64,000 nucleotides of DNA, taken from an uncultured Photobacterium sp. (GTDB lineage: Bacteria; Pseudomonadota; Gammaproteobacteria; Enterobacterales; Vibrionaceae). The notes beneath the pieces were generated by a model. The model was not told where the DNA came from. It worked only from the letters and a program-made list of their open reading frames with translations, and did not search any database. The position numbers and the translations under genes were made by a program. Every line of letters starts with the position of its first letter. The stretch's first letter is position 1. Positions 32,589-43,510 of this stretch are shown piece by piece. Location: the NCBI RefSeq assembly GCF_947502415.1, contig NZ_CANMZV010000012.1, forward strand, positions 109,300 to 173,299, given 5' to 3'.

Positions 32589-33287
32589 ATGAAAATCGGC
32601 ATTATTGGCGCGATGGAGCAAGAAGTTGCCATCCTGAAAGAGCAACTGACTAACAGCGAAACTCACCGCAAAGCGGGTTGTACGTTCTACACCGGTAAGC
32701 TTAATGGTGCTAATGTTATCTTACTGCAATCAGGTATTGGTAAAGTGGCTGCAGCCGTAGGTACTGCGGTACTACTTGAAGTATTCCAGCCTGACTTGGT
32801 TCTGAACACAGGCTCTGCTGGCGGCTTTGACGCAAGCCTTAATGTCGGCGATGTCGTGATCTCAACCGAAGTACGCTACCACGATGCTGACGTAACCGCA
32901 TTTGGCTACGAAATCGGTCAGATGGCCCAGCAGCCAGCAGCCTTTATCTCTGATACTAAACTGATGGATACAGCAGAAAAAGCCCTGGAAGGCATGGACA
33001 GCATGCATGCCGTACGCGGCCTGATCTGCACCGGTGATGCTTTTGTTTGTACTGAAGCAAAACAAAACTTCATCCGTGAGAACTTCCCGTCTGTAGTCGC
33101 CGTTGAAATGGAAGCAGCAGCAATCGCTCAAGCTTGCCACCAGTTCGAGGTACCATTTGTTGTTGTTCGCGCAATCTCTGACGTTGCCGACAAAGAGTCA
33201 CCAATGAGCTTTGAAGAGTTCCTGCCTCTTGCAGCGAAAAGCTCTTCATTTATGGTGGCTAAAATGGTTGAGCTGCTGAACCAGTAA
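32589..33287 (+). CDS. mtnN: 5'-methylthioadenosine/S-adenosylhomocysteine nucleosidase
   Basis: 232 residues, same length as E. coli MtnN (Pfs). It hydrolyses MTA and SAH, recycling methionine and yielding S-ribosylhomocysteine, the precursor of AI-2. N-terminus [13 protein letters not shown] with catalytic-site Glu12; [21 protein letters not shown] with the ribose-binding Met-Glu; ISDVADKES with the acid Asp. An upstream ATG at 32562 adds nine residues but the conserved start is 32589, with AGAGA before it. Its stop TAATG overlaps the next start by one base. Confidence 0.96.
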   Translation: MKIGIIGAMEQEVAILKEQLTNSETHRKAGCTFYTGKLNGANVILLQSGIGKVAAAVGTAVLLEVFQPDLVLNTGSAGGFDASLNVGDVVISTEVRYHDADVTAFGYEIGQMAQQPAAFISDTKLMDTAEKALEGMDSMHAVRGLICTGDAFVCTEAKQNFIRENFPSVVAVEMEAAAIAQACHQFEVPFVVVRAISDVADKESPMSFEEFLPLAAKSSSFMVAKMVELLNQ

Positions 33288-34243
33288 TGACAGAGACCCT
33301 GGCGTTTCTGCTCGACAACAGCTCCCTGCTGGTCATGTGGGGAGCGTTAGTCATGCAATGGCTTTTGCCAATACCGGCCCAACTCCACCCATTACAATTC
33401 TGGCAACAACTGGCAATCCTGGTCGCCGATAAGGTCAATAAACCGGACGATACCCATCGACAGCGGCAGCTCTCCGGCGGGCTTGCCTGGTCACTGATGT
33501 GGCTGACCGTCCTGGTTCTGCTTATCGCCCTTTCCCAACTAGTGTGGATAGACAGTATCTTCCAGCTCATCCTGTTATGGCTCGCGCTGGAATGGCGCAA
33601 CACCGCCAAACTAAGCAAACGCTTTATCCGAGCCTTAAACCGAGAAGACAAAGCTTATTGCCGACAACTTCTGGAGGGCCTGCTTAACCGAGATACCCGA
33701 AACCTATCTCTACTGGGGTTAGGAAAAGCCGCAGCAGAAACCCAACTACTAGCCTATGGCAGGCTGGTAGCGGGCGTACTATTTTGGTATGCCCTCGCCG
33801 GAGGGATCGGAGCCCTGATGTACCGCTTAGCTGTCGGATTGGCCAGAGCCTGGTCACCAAGCCGGCAACGCTATAACGCATTCGGCCTGCCTGCCGTACG
33901 CATTCTGGCTATCCTCGATCTTATTCCACTTCGTATCTTTGCCCTGCTGATCTGTATCGGTCACAACAGCAAAACGGCCCTGCAGGGAATTGCCCGTCAG
34001 GGGGAAAGCTGGGTACTACCCGGGCCAGGGTGGTTGCTGGCGGCAGCTGGCCACAAGTTATCCCTTTCTCTCGGTGGTCCTGCGATCTATGACCAGCAAA
34101 AAATGGAACGCCCCCGCCTCGGTGGGAAAATTGCCCCGGCGGCTCTGCACTTGGCGCAAATAGAAAAAGTCGTCACTCACCGCCTGCTCGGCTGGCTGGT
34201 AATCCAAACCGCGCTTATTCTTATTTTCCAAGGAGCTTTCTAA
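33287..34243 (+). CDS. cbiB: Cobalamin biosynthesis protein CbiB/CobD family
   Basis: 318 residues, integral membrane protein with several hydrophobic segments. The family (CbiB/CobD) joins the aminopropanol arm to adenosylcobyric acid in B12 synthesis or salvage. Recognised by the overall pattern and by RYNAFGLPAVRILAILDLIPLRI and the C-terminal GGPAIYDQQKMERPRLG, which resembles the GG-x-Y-x-G-x-x-x-x-R-P region of CbiB. Start overlaps the mtnN stop by one base; the next gene begins directly after its stop. The grouping with BtuF points to B12 salvage. Confidence 0.85.
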   Translation: MTETLAFLLDNSSLLVMWGALVMQWLLPIPAQLHPLQFWQQLAILVADKVNKPDDTHRQRQLSGGLAWSLMWLTVLVLLIALSQLVWIDSIFQLILLWLALEWRNTAKLSKRFIRALNREDKAYCRQLLEGLLNRDTRNLSLLGLGKAAAETQLLAYGRLVAGVLFWYALAGGIGALMYRLAVGLARAWSPSRQRYNAFGLPAVRILAILDLIPLRIFALLICIGHNSKTALQGIARQGESWVLPGPGWLLAAAGHKLSLSLGGPAIYDQQKMERPRLGGKIAPAALHLAQIEKVVTHRLLGWLVIQTALILIFQGAF

Positions 34244-35080
34244 GTGCGTCGGAGCTATCGCTACCTGCAATTGGGTCTGCTGCTTTTTTCATCATTATCC
34301 GTTGCTGCCCCTCAAACCCAGCGGGTGATCAGCCTCTCACCACACACGACAGAGCTGGCCTATGCTGCAGGGCTTGGTAACCAGCTAATCGCTGCCAGCG
34401 ACTACAGTGACTACCCGGAGGCTGCCAAGTCCCTCGAGCGAGTTGCCAACTTCCGTGGGATCAAATTAGAACGGATTGTCACCCTGAAGCCCGATCTAAT
34501 CCTGGCCTGGAAAGGTGGCAATCCGCCACGAGAAATGACCAAACTAGAACAACTTGGCTTTACTATCTATTATTCCAACCCGGTTGCGCTGGGAGATATT
34601 GCCGATGCTATCGAGGAACTGGGAAGCTATTCCGCCCAACCAGAAATTGCCAAGCGTAATGCCAACGAGTTCCGTGCCACACTGAAAGCCCTGCAAATCC
34701 GGCACCGCAACCAACGTCCGGTCAGTTATTTCTACCAGCTCAGCTCCTCACCGATCATTACTGTGAGCAATAAAAGCTGGCCGAGTCAGGTGTTCACCCT
34801 TTGCGGCGGCAGAAATATTTTTGCCGACAGCCCAGCGGCCTACCCGCAAATATCCGAAGAACAAGTCATTGTTCGCCAGCCGGAGGTCATTTTCAGCACC
34901 CCACATGCGGGCACTGAAACCGGCACCTGGCAAAAATGGCAGGGTAAACTACCAGCCATCGATAACCAGCATATCTTCTCCCTGCAGGCCGATTGGCTCA
35001 ACCGCCCGACTCCTCGCACCATCAAAGCGGTGAAACAGGTATGTAACTACTTTGATATAGTTAGACAAAACACTCTTTAA
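34244..35080 (+). CDS. btuF: Vitamin B12 ABC transporter substrate-binding protein
   Basis: 278 residues. Signal peptide about 1-22 (hydrophobic [13 protein letters not shown]), then a helical-backbone periplasmic binding protein: [46 protein letters not shown] and [13 protein letters not shown] near the end. It delivers B12 to BtuCD; btuC and btuD are not adjacent. The start is a GTG directly after the cbiB stop with AAGGAG eight bases upstream, inside cbiB. Confidence 0.92.
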   Translation: MRRSYRYLQLGLLLFSSLSVAAPQTQRVISLSPHTTELAYAAGLGNQLIAASDYSDYPEAAKSLERVANFRGIKLERIVTLKPDLILAWKGGNPPREMTKLEQLGFTIYYSNPVALGDIADAIEELGSYSAQPEIAKRNANEFRATLKALQIRHRNQRPVSYFYQLSSSPIITVSNKSWPSQVFTLCGGRNIFADSPAAYPQISEEQVIVRQPEVIFSTPHAGTETGTWQKWQGKLPAIDNQHIFSLQADWLNRPTPRTIKAVKQVCNYFDIVRQNTL

Positions 35081-35198
35081 CAGCGTGTCAACAATCATTG
35101 TGAATATGCTCACAAAGTAACCGTAGCAAGTTGTACCTATTGTTATTCGTCGTACAATCTCAGCTAAATCTTCTTTCTCTGAGCTTACAGGTACAAAC

Positions 35199-35810
35199 AT
35201 GCTTATCTATTTTCTCGATATGTTTGGCACCGCAGTGTTTGCCGCATCAGGTGTGTTGTTGGCGGGCCGTCTTCGCATGGACCCATTTGGCGTCGTTGTC
35301 TTGGCCAGTGTTACGGCCATCGGGGGCGGGACGATCCGAGATATGGCCTTAGGGGCCACCCCGGTATTCTGGATCACAGACACTAACTACCTGTGGATGA
35401 TTTTTGCCACCTGTTTGATATCGATGCTGGCTATCCGCCGTCCCAGGCAAATTCCCTGGTACATTCTTCCGGTTGCCGATGCCATCGGTTTAGCCGTATT
35501 TGTTGCGATCGGGGTAGAAAAAGCACTCCGTTTCGGAGCCTCACCAATGGTTGCGGTGATCATGGGGGTCATGACAGGCTGCGGCGGCGGGGTGATCCGG
35601 GATGTCCTGGCCCGAGAGATCCCGATGGTGTTGCGAACTGAAGTCTATGCCACCGCCTGTATCCTTGGCGGAATCATCCATACGGGAGCCCTGATAATCC
35701 ATGTTGATTCAGCCGTGGCTACGCTGGCGGGTATCATCTCGACCCTAACTATCCGTCTGGCTGCCATTCGCTGGCACCTCTCGCTTCCGACCTTTGCCCC
35801 GAGGCAATGA
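35199..35810 (+). CDS. TRIC-type cation channel family protein (UPF0126, YicG-like)
   Basis: 203 residues, six to seven membrane segments. Two repeated halves each carry the glycine motif of the family: [13 protein letters not shown] near residue 47 and [14 protein letters not shown] near 132. Bacterial members resemble eukaryotic TRIC channels; the ion carried is not known for this protein, and some relatives have been linked to glycine or other solute uptake. A promoter is likely in the 118-bp gap after btuF. Confidence 0.88.
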   Translation: MLIYFLDMFGTAVFAASGVLLAGRLRMDPFGVVVLASVTAIGGGTIRDMALGATPVFWITDTNYLWMIFATCLISMLAIRRPRQIPWYILPVADAIGLAVFVAIGVEKALRFGASPMVAVIMGVMTGCGGGVIRDVLAREIPMVLRTEVYATACILGGIIHTGALIIHVDSAVATLAGIISTLTIRLAAIRWHLSLPTFAPRQ

Positions 35811-35855
35811 ACTAAATCAGAACGGAGCCGTTGGTTCCGCATCAAGTAAAGATAT

Positions 35856-35884
35856 AAAAAAAGGCGCTCAAGGCGCCTTTTTCA
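35856..35884. terminator. Bidirectional terminator between the TRIC gene and tyrS
   Basis: Stem AAGGCGC / GCGCCTT with a 5-nt loop, an A-run before and a T-run after, between convergent genes. Confidence 0.88.
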
Positions 35885-35900
35885 ACACTGTTTTGCTGAA

Positions 35901-37088
35901 TTAATTCAACGTAACACGTGCAAACTTACGTTTACCTACCTGGTAAATAGCAGTACCAGCAGCAGGAACAAGCTTGGTATCTTCAATCTTGTTACCATCA
36001 ATCTTCGCCGCGCCCTGACGGATCATACGCATCGCGTCTGATGTCGAATTAACCAGGCCAGCGTCTTTCAGCAAGTTACCAATTGCAATACCCGCTTCGA
36101 ATTCGAACTCAGGCATTTCTTCCGGCATTGCACCTTTCTGGAAACGGTTAATGAACTCTTGCTCAGCAGCATCGGCATCAGCTTCAGAGTGGAAACGAGC
36201 GATGATTTCTTTCGCCAGCAGGATCTTGATATCACGAGGGTTCTTACCATTCGCCATATCTTCTTTGAACTGGTCAATTTCTTCCAGAGGACGAAAAGAC
36301 AGTAGCTCGTAGTAATTCCACATCAGATCATCAGAGATTGACATGATCTTACCGAACATTTCGCTTGGTATATCAGAGATACCAATGTAGTTATGCGCTG
36401 ACTTGGACATCTTCTTCACGCCATCCAAACCAACAAGCAACGGCATCGTCAGGACAACCTGAGGCTTCTGACCATTGGATTTTTGCAGCTCACGACCCAT
36501 TAGCAAGTTGAACTTCTGATCAGTACCACCCAGCTCAACATCCGTTTCCATTGCAACTGAGTCATAACCCTGAAGCAGTGGGTACATAAATTCGTGGATC
36601 GCAATAGGGCGACCTTCGTTATAGCGCTTCTTGAAGTCGTCACGTTCTAGCATACGAGCAACCGTCTGGTTTGCTGCCAGGCGGATCATGCCTTCAGCAC
36701 CCAGCTCAGACAGCCAGCTAGAGTTAAATACAATCTTGGTCTTCTCAGGATCCAGAATCTTAAACACCTGATCGGTGTAAGACTTCGCATTTTCCAGTAC
36801 TTGCTCACGAGTCAGCGGCGGACGAGTGGTGTTTTTACCAGTCGGATCACCGACCATAGCGGTAAAATCACCAATAAGGAAAGTGACTTCGTGGCCAAGC
36901 TTTTGGAAAGTGCGCAGTTTATTCAAGATCACCGTGTGACCTAGGTGGATATCTGGAGCCGTTGGATCTGCACCCAGTTTAATACGCAAAGGACGATTTT
37001 CTTTCAGCTTGGCAATCAGCTCTTCTTCTGGAATCAGCTCATCGACGCCACGCTTAATTTCAGCTAACGCTTGTTCAATGCTGGCCAT
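35901..37088 (-). CDS. tyrS: Tyrosyl-tRNA synthetase, KMSKS-type (TyrS2/TyrZ class)
   Basis: 395 residues, class I synthetase. HIGH-type motif HLGHT near residue 48, [34 protein letters not shown] near residue 232, and a C-terminal S4 domain ([18 protein letters not shown]). It belongs to the class unlike the 424-residue E. coli TyrS, whose signature is KFGKT. The start ATG at 37088 has GGGAGAG before it; a longer frame reaches 37115. Whether the genome carries a second tyrosyl synthetase cannot be seen here. Confidence 0.95.
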   Translation of the reverse strand: MASIEQALAEIKRGVDELIPEEELIAKLKENRPLRIKLGADPTAPDIHLGHTVILNKLRTFQKLGHEVTFLIGDFTAMVGDPTGKNTTRPPLTREQVLENAKSYTDQVFKILDPEKTKIVFNSSWLSELGAEGMIRLAANQTVARMLERDDFKKRYNEGRPIAIHEFMYPLLQGYDSVAMETDVELGGTDQKFNLLMGRELQKSNGQKPQVVLTMPLLVGLDGVKKMSKSAHNYIGISDIPSEMFGKIMSISDDLMWNYYELLSFRPLEEIDQFKEDMANGKNPRDIKILLAKEIIARFHSEADADAAEQEFINRFQKGAMPEEMPEFEFEAGIAIGNLLKDAGLVNSTSDAMRMIRQGAAKIDGNKIEDTKLVPAAGTAIYQVGKRKFARVTLN

Positions 37089-37216
37089 TCTTGTTCTCTC
37101 CCACAGAATTGGCAAAAAAGTAATAATCGAACATCTTACTTGAATAGCGATGTTTTTTGAAACCAGTTAGACTAAGCGCTGTCTTATTTTTCCCTTTTGT
37201 GAAAAAAATCCAGTTA

Positions 37217-38539
37217 ATGCTAGTATCGAAACTTGTTCGGTTGCCACGGGTGCACCAAATACTCATATCACTAATCAGTGCCTTTGTGGTGCTCCTGCTC
37301 ATTATTCAGGGTTCAGATGACAAACAAACTCATCCGGAACGCAAGTTTGAAATAGGAAAACCCTATCCGCTCGATCTAAATCTCGACGACCACCAGCTCA
37401 GGCCACTTGAGAAAGACGAGAAGCTCGAATACGCACGGCTGAAATGGAAAGAGCACACCGTTAAATCCGGTGAAAGCCTGGCCGTTGTCTTTGACGAGGT
37501 AGGCCTCTCACCTGGTACGCTCTACCGCTTGGTCAATGCCGATAAAGGCACCAAGAGCCTGACCAGCCTTCGTCCTGGCGATATCCTCAAGTTTGGCTTC
37601 GACCAGAACAACGAGCTCATCCAGCTGATCCAGCCACAAAGTGCCACCGAAACCCTGGTGATCACCCGTACCGGCGATAGCTACCACTCCCGCAAGGAAA
37701 CCAAAAAGGTAGATACCCAGCTTAATTTTGCTCAGGCAGTGATTACATCCAGTTTCTGGAATGCCGCAGACAAAGCCGGTCTGACCGCTAACCAGATCAT
37801 GGAAATTGCCGGTATTTTTGGTTGGGATATCGACTTTGCCTTGGATATTCGTGAAGGAGACAGCTTCTCAGTACTGTTTGAAGAACGTTTTGTCGAAGGT
37901 GAGCCGATTGGCCGCGGGAATATTATCGCCGCCACCTTCACAAACCTGGGAGAAACCTTTACTGCCGTTCGCAGCAAAAGCGGTAAATATTACGACCAAG
38001 AAGGACGTGCGATGCGCAAAGCCTTCCTGCGCTCACCAATCAACTTCCGCTATGTCAGCTCCAACTTCAACCCTCGCCGTTTGCACCCGGTAACTGGACG
38101 CGTTAGAGCTCACCGCGGTACGGATTATGTAGCCCCTGTCGGCACCCCTATCTGGGCGGCGGGTGACGGCATCGTCATGAAATCAAGCTACAACAAATTC
38201 AACGGTAACTATGTCTTTATCCGTCATAGCTCCACCTATATCACTAAATATCTGCACATGACCAAGCGTAAAGTCAAAACCGGGGAAAGAGTCAAACAGG
38301 GTCAAACTGTCGGAACTCTGGGTGGCACAGGTCGAGTTACAGGCCCGCACCTACACTATGAATTTCTGGTAAACGGTGTTCACAAGAACCCACGGACCGT
38401 AAAACTGCCGCAAGCCAAATCGCTCAAAGGAGCCGAAAAAACTAAATTCAAGCAGTATGCCAGCGAGCGCCTGAGCCAGTTATCGCAATTTAGCGGACTG
38501 ATTGCCGACAATAGCCCGTTACTGATTAACCGCAGTTAA
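37217..38539 (+). CDS. M23 family peptidoglycan endopeptidase (MepM/ShyC-like)
   Basis: About 440 residues. One membrane anchor (about 15-31), OapA/LysM-like domain (HTVKSGESLAVVFDEVGLSPGTLYRL) near 75-130, then the LytM domain with zinc ligands His299 and Asp303 (HRGTDYVAP) and His378-x-His380 (GPHLHYEF). It cuts D,D-crosslinks during wall growth; ShyA-C are the Vibrio cholerae counterparts. The start is uncertain: frame remains open to a TTG at 37157, which rather resembles a -35 box, and a GTG at 37199; ATG 37217 is preferred. Divergent from tyrS. Confidence 0.88.
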   Translation: MLVSKLVRLPRVHQILISLISAFVVLLLIIQGSDDKQTHPERKFEIGKPYPLDLNLDDHQLRPLEKDEKLEYARLKWKEHTVKSGESLAVVFDEVGLSPGTLYRLVNADKGTKSLTSLRPGDILKFGFDQNNELIQLIQPQSATETLVITRTGDSYHSRKETKKVDTQLNFAQAVITSSFWNAADKAGLTANQIMEIAGIFGWDIDFALDIREGDSFSVLFEERFVEGEPIGRGNIIAATFTNLGETFTAVRSKSGKYYDQEGRAMRKAFLRSPINFRYVSSNFNPRRLHPVTGRVRAHRGTDYVAPVGTPIWAAGDGIVMKSSYNKFNGNYVFIRHSSTYITKYLHMTKRKVKTGERVKQGQTVGTLGGTGRVTGPHLHYEFLVNGVHKNPRTVKLPQAKSLKGAEKTKFKQYASERLSQLSQFSGLIADNSPLLINRS

Positions 38540-38556
38540 ACGGAACCCGCTCCAAC

Positions 38557-38592
38557 AAAAAAGCCGTCGTTGATAAACGACGGCTTTTATTT
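38557..38592. terminator. Bidirectional terminator between M23 gene and erpA
   Basis: Thirteen-bp perfect stem AAAAGCCGTCGTT / AACGACGGCTTTT with a 4-nt loop, between convergent genes. Confidence 0.93.
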
Positions 38593-38626
38593 TGTCTTTC
38601 GACAGGGTTAAAAACCCAGTCAGAAT

Positions 38627-38968
38627 TTACACACTGAATGAAGCACCGCAACCACAAGTTGTTGTCGCATTCGGGTTATTCACGAAAAAGCGTGAACCTT
38701 CCAGACCTTCGGTGTAATCAACGGTACCGCCAATCAGGTACTGCAGGCTCATTGGGTCAACAACCAGTGTTACACCACTGTTTTCGATGGTTGTATCGCC
38801 TTCATTCACTTTCTCATCAAAGGTAAAACCATACTGGAAACCACTACAACCACCACCGGTGATATAAACACGCAGCTTCAGATTTGGGTTTTCTTCCTCG
38901 GCGATTAGCGATTTTACTTTATTCGCGGCCACATCAGAAAAATTCAGCGGTACATTGGCATCGCTCAT
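38627..38968 (-). CDS. erpA: Iron-sulfur cluster insertion protein ErpA
   Basis: 113 residues (E. coli 114), A-type carrier that passes Fe-S clusters to target enzymes. The three cluster cysteines are Cys41 in [10 protein letters not shown] and Cys105/Cys107 in [19 protein letters not shown] and [11 protein letters not shown] are typical. Start ATG at 38968 is preceded by GAGAGG; an in-frame ATG five codons upstream (38983) is less likely. Single gene, converging on the M23 gene. Confidence 0.96.
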   Translation of the reverse strand: MSDANVPLNFSDVAANKVKSLIAEEENPNLKLRVYITGGGCSGFQYGFTFDEKVNEGDTTIENSGVTLVVDPMSLQYLIGGTVDYTEGLEGSRFFVNNPNATTTCGCGASFSV

Positions 38969-39030
38969 TAAAAAACCTCTCAAAACACTTGCAGTAATTA
39001 GGCTGATTATCTAATACCTGAGTAAGTTGT

Positions 39031-40434
39031 TCAAGTATTGACCACTTCAGACTGTTTTCTTTGCGCTATTTTTTCCTTTTCCATCGTACGACGCAAGAGC
39101 TGAGAGTAAATTGGTTGTCCGCCCAGTACCTGAGCTAACATTGTTGCTCCTAGAGTCGTAATAATCAGCGGAAGGATCAGCTGATAATTGTTCGTCATCT
39201 CAATAACCAGCAGGATACCGGTGATCGGTGCCCTTACTGTAGCCGCAAACAGAGCTCCCATTCCGGCAATCGCAAACATCCCCGGCTCAATCCCCAAATC
39301 AGGGAAAAACAGCTGGGCAACAGCACCGAAGAAAGTTCCGAATAAGGTGCCAAGGGCCAGCATAGGGGCAAAGATCCCGCCCGGCGCACCGGAACCGAAA
39401 CACAGCAAAGTCGTCGCAACCCGAGCCAGGAATAAAATCAACAACAGGCTGATACTGTATTCCCCGTTCGTTGCACTCGGGATCAGTGCAATACCACCAC
39501 CGGTCAACTCAGGCAGATAAAGTAACAATAAGCCAAAGCAACCGCCCAGCAACGTACCGGTCAACACATAGCGACGACGGTTATTACGATGAATACGGCC
39601 AAATAAATCCTGCGCCATGGTAACCAGACGATTGAAAATCACGCCGAAGACACCAAAAAACATTCCCAACAACAGGAACAACCACAGCGACTTAAGCACC
39701 GGTGCTTCATACTGAGGCATGGTGATCACCGCATGCTGTCCCTGGATAGTACGGAAAACAATGTCAGCCAAAATGGCAGAAATCAGGACGCACTTAATAG
39801 ATATCAGGCTATAGCGAAACTGCGGTCGCATTTCTTCGACCACAAACATAATCCCGGCCAGCGGAGCATTAAATGCCGCAGCCAGGCCACCTGCAGCCCC
39901 AGATGCTAGCAAGGCATGCCTGGCTTCCTTGTCCTTGAGACGGAAGATATCTGACACCATACGGCCGATATTCCCCCCCATCTGAACCGAAGGACCTTCC
40001 CGGCCCAGCACCATACCTGAGCCCAAAGCCCCCAGGCCCCCGATAAACTTCACAGGTAATACCCGCCACCAGCGAACCGGGCGAATATCATCCATCGCCC
40101 CTTCAATCTCCGGGATCCCGGATCCCGCAGCATCAGGAGCAAAACGATGAACAAGGTAATAACCGATACAGGCCAGTAACGCACTAATCAGAAAAGCAGC
40201 CAGCCACAATGGCAGTACACTGCTGAACACATCACGCAACCAGTCTGTACGTTGCTCCGAAACCCAATGAACTGCAATTTCAAATAGAGTCGACACCAGG
40301 CCAGCCATCAGGCCAACCAGCGCAGAAAGAAACAACACCGATACCGGTGTTTTATCACGAGAAAGAAAACGCCTAACCAGCCCGCTAGGTTGCAGACGTT
40401 CAGGCGCAGGTGTGCCTTGGGTGTTATCAGTCAT
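39031..40434 (-). CDS. clcA: H+/Cl- exchange transporter ClcA
   Basis: 467 residues (E. coli 473), CLC family with about 18 helices. Selectivity motifs GSGIPEIEG (104-112) and GREGPSVQ; Glu146 is the gating glutamate (148 in E. coli) and Glu201 the inner proton glutamate (203), so it should be a coupled 2Cl-/H+ exchanger, used in extreme acid resistance. Inner membrane. It lies 62 bp before erpA on the same strand. Confidence 0.95.
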   Translation of the reverse strand: MTDNTQGTPAPERLQPSGLVRRFLSRDKTPVSVLFLSALVGLMAGLVSTLFEIAVHWVSEQRTDWLRDVFSSVLPLWLAAFLISALLACIGYYLVHRFAPDAAGSGIPEIEGAMDDIRPVRWWRVLPVKFIGGLGALGSGMVLGREGPSVQMGGNIGRMVSDIFRLKDKEARHALLASGAAGGLAAAFNAPLAGIMFVVEEMRPQFRYSLISIKCVLISAILADIVFRTIQGQHAVITMPQYEAPVLKSLWLFLLLGMFFGVFGVIFNRLVTMAQDLFGRIHRNNRRRYVLTGTLLGGCFGLLLLYLPELTGGGIALIPSATNGEYSISLLLILFLARVATTLLCFGSGAPGGIFAPMLALGTLFGTFFGAVAQLFFPDLGIEPGMFAIAGMGALFAATVRAPITGILLVIEMTNNYQLILPLIITTLGATMLAQVLGGQPIYSQLLRRTMEKEKIAQRKQSEVVNT

Positions 40435-40685
40435 TACAAAACCGTATCTGTACTTGGAATGCCCCGGGAAGGGCGGTAGGAAGGACGAAGTTCGTCTGGC
40501 ATTAGATTAACTGAGAGCGGGATATTTTTACATAGCCAATGTTGCAAACTAGCTTTCCATCAGTGCTCAGCCACTTGATAATCTACAAGGAGCACATTCT
40601 GTCAATTCGCTCGCCAAGTTCCTGGAATTTTAGGTACAATGCGAGGCAGTTCAAATCAGACATTATTTGAAAATAGGACAACACA

Positions 40686-41984
40686 ATGAGCAAATCAGCC
40701 GATTTATTTGCTAAAGCACAAGAGACGATTCCTGGCGGTGTTAACTCACCGGTCCGCGCATTTGCCGGTGTTGGCGGCAGCCCACTCTTTATCGAGCGTG
40801 CTGACGGCGCATACATCTTTGATGCTGATGGTAAAGCGTATATCGATTATGTCGGCTCTTGGGGTCCTATGATTCTAGGTCACAACCACGTTGCTATTCG
40901 CGATGCAGTTATCGAAGCTGCCCAGCGAGGCCTGAGTTTCGGTGCCCCAACCGAAATGGAAGTTACCATGGCGGAGCTCGTTTCCAAGCTGGTACCATCG
41001 ATGGAAATGGTTCGTATGGTAAGCTCAGGCACTGAAGCCACCATGAGTGCGATCCGCCTTGCCCGTGGTTATACAAGCCGCGACAAGATCATCAAGTTCG
41101 AAGGCTGCTACCACGGCCACGCAGACTGCCTATTGGTGAAGGCCGGTTCCGGAGCCCTGACCCTTGGCCAACCAAGCTCTCCGGGTGTTCCAGAAGACTT
41201 TGCCAAGCACACACTGACTTGCACCTACAACGACCTTGAGTCAGTTCGCGATGCCTTTGCTAAACATCCGGAAGAAATCTCCTGCATTATCGTCGAGCCA
41301 GTCGCCGGTAACATGAACTGCATTCCACCGGTACCAGGCTTCCTGGAAGGTCTGCGTGAGATCTGTGACGAGTTTGGAGCCCTACTGATCCTGGACGAAG
41401 TAATGACAGGTTTCCGAGTATCGGAAGGTGGCGCGCAGGGTTACTACAATATCAAACCAGACCTGACCACACTTGGTAAAGTGATCGGTGGCGGTATGCC
41501 TGTTGGTGCTTTCGGTGGTCGTCGTGAAGTGATGGAATACGTTGCTCCTACTGGCCCAGTTTACCAGGCAGGTACACTATCAGGTAACCCGGTAGCAATG
41601 GCCGCAGGGCATGCCTGCCTGAGCGTTCTGACTGAGGAAGGCAACGAAAAACGCCTGGCTAATACCACTAAGCGTCTGGCAGAAGGTTTCCAGGCTCTGG
41701 CTGAAAAATACGGTATTCCGCTGAAAACCAATCAGGTTGGCGCAATGTTCGGTTTCTTCTTTACCGATCAGGAAAGCGTAACCTGCTACGGCGACGTAGC
41801 AAAGTGCGACGTTGAGCGCTTCAAGCGTTTCTTCAACCTGATGCTACAAAAACGTGTTTACCTGGCTCCATCAGCTTATGAAGCCTGCTTTACCTCTCTG
41901 GCTCATGGCGATAAAGAGATTAAAGCCACGCTGGAAGCCGCTGAATTTGCGTTTGCAACGCTGGCTGAAGAAGCCAAGGCTTAA
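40686..41984 (+). CDS. hemL: Glutamate-1-semialdehyde 2,1-aminomutase
   Basis: 432 residues, class III aminotransferase fold with PLP. Makes 5-aminolevulinate for haem and, with cbiB nearby, the B12 ring. The PLP lysine is Lys265 in [18 protein letters not shown]; other marks are [30 protein letters not shown] and [14 protein letters not shown] precedes the ATG. Divergent from clcA across a 251-bp region; followed by a strong terminator. Confidence 0.97.
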   Translation: MSKSADLFAKAQETIPGGVNSPVRAFAGVGGSPLFIERADGAYIFDADGKAYIDYVGSWGPMILGHNHVAIRDAVIEAAQRGLSFGAPTEMEVTMAELVSKLVPSMEMVRMVSSGTEATMSAIRLARGYTSRDKIIKFEGCYHGHADCLLVKAGSGALTLGQPSSPGVPEDFAKHTLTCTYNDLESVRDAFAKHPEEISCIIVEPVAGNMNCIPPVPGFLEGLREICDEFGALLILDEVMTGFRVSEGGAQGYYNIKPDLTTLGKVIGGGMPVGAFGGRREVMEYVAPTGPVYQAGTLSGNPVAMAAGHACLSVLTEEGNEKRLANTTKRLAEGFQALAEKYGIPLKTNQVGAMFGFFFTDQESVTCYGDVAKCDVERFKRFFNLMLQKRVYLAPSAYEACFTSLAHGDKEIKATLEAAEFAFATLAEEAKA

Positions 41985-42012
41985 TCGATATTTGCACAGC
42001 AAAAAACACAAA

Positions 42013-42040
42013 CGCCACTCATTGAGTGGCTTTTTTTTAT
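42013..42040. terminator. Terminator after hemL
   Basis: GCCACTCA / TGAGTGGC with minimal loop, followed by eight T. Facing the small ORF at 42091-42198 it offers no T-run, so it mainly serves hemL. Confidence 0.9.
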
Positions 42041-42090
42041 CTTTCATTACAGACTTTTGGAAGTTACTCCCCCCACAGCGACTCTCTTCA

Positions 42091-42198
42091 TCACTGCCAG
42101 AAGTAAACCGCAAACGCCGCTAAAGCCAGCAGTACCCAAACAGCCATAGGAACCCGACGCTTTTTCTTAGAATCGCAACCGCAATCACAACATCCCAT
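42091..42198 (-). CDS. Candidate 35-residue Cys-rich single-pass membrane protein
   Basis: ORF of 36 codons with ATG at 42198 and TGA at 42091. Residues 1-10 are MGCCDCGCDS, four Cys in an alternating cluster; residues 11-15 are KKKRR; residues 18-34 are a hydrophobic helix (MAVWVLLALAAFAVYFW) ending in Gln35. Basic residues before the helix predict Cys cluster inside, C-terminus out. GAGG lies 11 bases upstream, a weak ribosome site. It is divergent from the AI-2E family gene and convergent with hemL. No family was recognised; the design (metal or haem ligand cluster on a membrane anchor) is suggestive only. Confidence 0.55.
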   Translation of the reverse strand: MGCCDCGCDSKKKRRVPMAVWVLLALAAFAVYFWQ

Positions 42199-42308
42199 CT
42201 TGATGTGAACCTCATTAAAAACAATTGATTTCTAAAAGATTGCTACTTAAGCAAGTGGATGCAATTATAACCCTCGTTAAGAGTTCACAAACAGCAAGGA
42301 TAAAAACA

Positions 42309-43394
42309 GTGCCCAAAACATTTCAAGCCGGATCACGCCATTGGATGCTGATTGCGGCCTTGGCGCTGGCCGCTTACGCCAGCTACCGCCTGATCGAGCC
42401 ATATCTCGGCCCGATTGTCATGGCCTTTATTATTTCGCTGCTTTACTACCCGCTCCACGCCAAGGTTGAAAGCAAGATCCCGCGCCAGCCTAATACGGCC
42501 GCCTTACTTTCCTGCCTCTTGCTGACCTTTATGATCGTAATACCGGTACTGGTCGTCTTCAGTTCGATTGTCCATCAAGGTACGACATTCTCGAAAGATA
42601 GCTATGACTGGCTGACCTCCGGCGGGGTCAAGGAAGTCTTGTCACACCCATACGCCGTCAAGGCCCTTGCCCTGATAGACAAGTATTCACCTTTCGAACC
42701 CATGGATGCCCAGGTTGTCGTTCAGAAAATTGCCACGGCGGCCTCCAAATTTGGCTCACAGTTGCTCAATGTCAGCGCCAAGATCCTAGGTGATGCGACC
42801 AACTTCGTGATCAGCTTCCTGCTAATGTTGTTTGTGCTGTTCTTTCTGCTGCGAGACCACAAAAAAATGGTCTCCGCACTGCGCCATGTCGTCCCGCTCT
42901 CTCGCAGCCAGGAAGATGCCCTGCTGACAGAAGTCGAACAAGTTGCTAAATCTGCCGTACTGGGATCATTCCTGACCGCGCTGGCACAAGGTGTAGCTGG
43001 TGGTTTTGCAATGTGGCTGGCCGGTTTCCCCGGACTATTCTGGGGCTCAATGATGGCCTTTGCTTCATTCATCCCGGTAGTCGGAACCGCACTGATTTGG
43101 CTACCGGCTTCAATTTACCTGCTATTAAGCCATCAATGGGAATGGGCTCTGTTTCTGGTTGGCTGGGGCCTAATCGTGGTCGGCTCTATCGACAACATCC
43201 TCCGCCCATTACTCATGCAAGGCAACTCAGGCATGAATACCCTACTCATTTTCTTCTCAATCCTCGGCGGGCTGCATCTATTCGGCCTGATTGGGATGAT
43301 TTACGGCCCAATCATCTTTGCTGTCACCTTGGTGCTGTTCAAACTCTACGAAGTCGAATTCAAGGACTTTTTGGATCAGCAGGATCAGCATTAA
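42309..43394 (+). CDS. AI-2E family transporter (YdiK/PerM-like permease)
   Basis: 361 residues, about eight membrane segments in the AI-2E exporter-family pattern: N-terminal pair of helices, a soluble stretch about 100-165, then GSFLTALAQGVAGGFAMWLAGFPGLFWGSMM and the C-terminal VGSIDNILRPLLMQG and GLIGMIYGPIIFAV. The family includes TqsA; most members have unknown substrates, some act as Na+/H+ antiporters. The start is the GTG at 42309 with AAGGA eight bases upstream; an open frame extends to a TTG at 42225 without ribosome site. Confidence 0.88.
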   Translation: MPKTFQAGSRHWMLIAALALAAYASYRLIEPYLGPIVMAFIISLLYYPLHAKVESKIPRQPNTAALLSCLLLTFMIVIPVLVVFSSIVHQGTTFSKDSYDWLTSGGVKEVLSHPYAVKALALIDKYSPFEPMDAQVVVQKIATAASKFGSQLLNVSAKILGDATNFVISFLLMLFVLFFLLRDHKKMVSALRHVVPLSRSQEDALLTEVEQVAKSAVLGSFLTALAQGVAGGFAMWLAGFPGLFWGSMMAFASFIPVVGTALIWLPASIYLLLSHQWEWALFLVGWGLIVVGSIDNILRPLLMQGNSGMNTLLIFFSILGGLHLFGLIGMIYGPIIFAVTLVLFKLYEVEFKDFLDQQDQH

Positions 43395-43413
43395 CCGCGC
43401 TCAACCATTCCAG

Positions 43414-43440
43414 CAAAGCCGCCCTGCGCGGCTTTGTTCA
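43414..43440 (+). terminator. Weak terminator after the AI-2E family gene
   Basis: CAAAGCCGC / GCGGCTTTG with a 5-nt loop and a short T/C tail. Confidence 0.6.
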
Positions 43441-43510
43441 CCTTTTCATACCCGGCAATTTGTGGAACAATTCGCGCCCTTACTCCATGTAAAGCAAATC
43501 TGAGGCCCTT

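Noticed and set aside
37157..37216. N-terminal extension of the M23 peptidase from a TTG
   Set aside because: TTGAAA there looks like a promoter -35 element and there is no ribosome site; ATG 37217 preferred.
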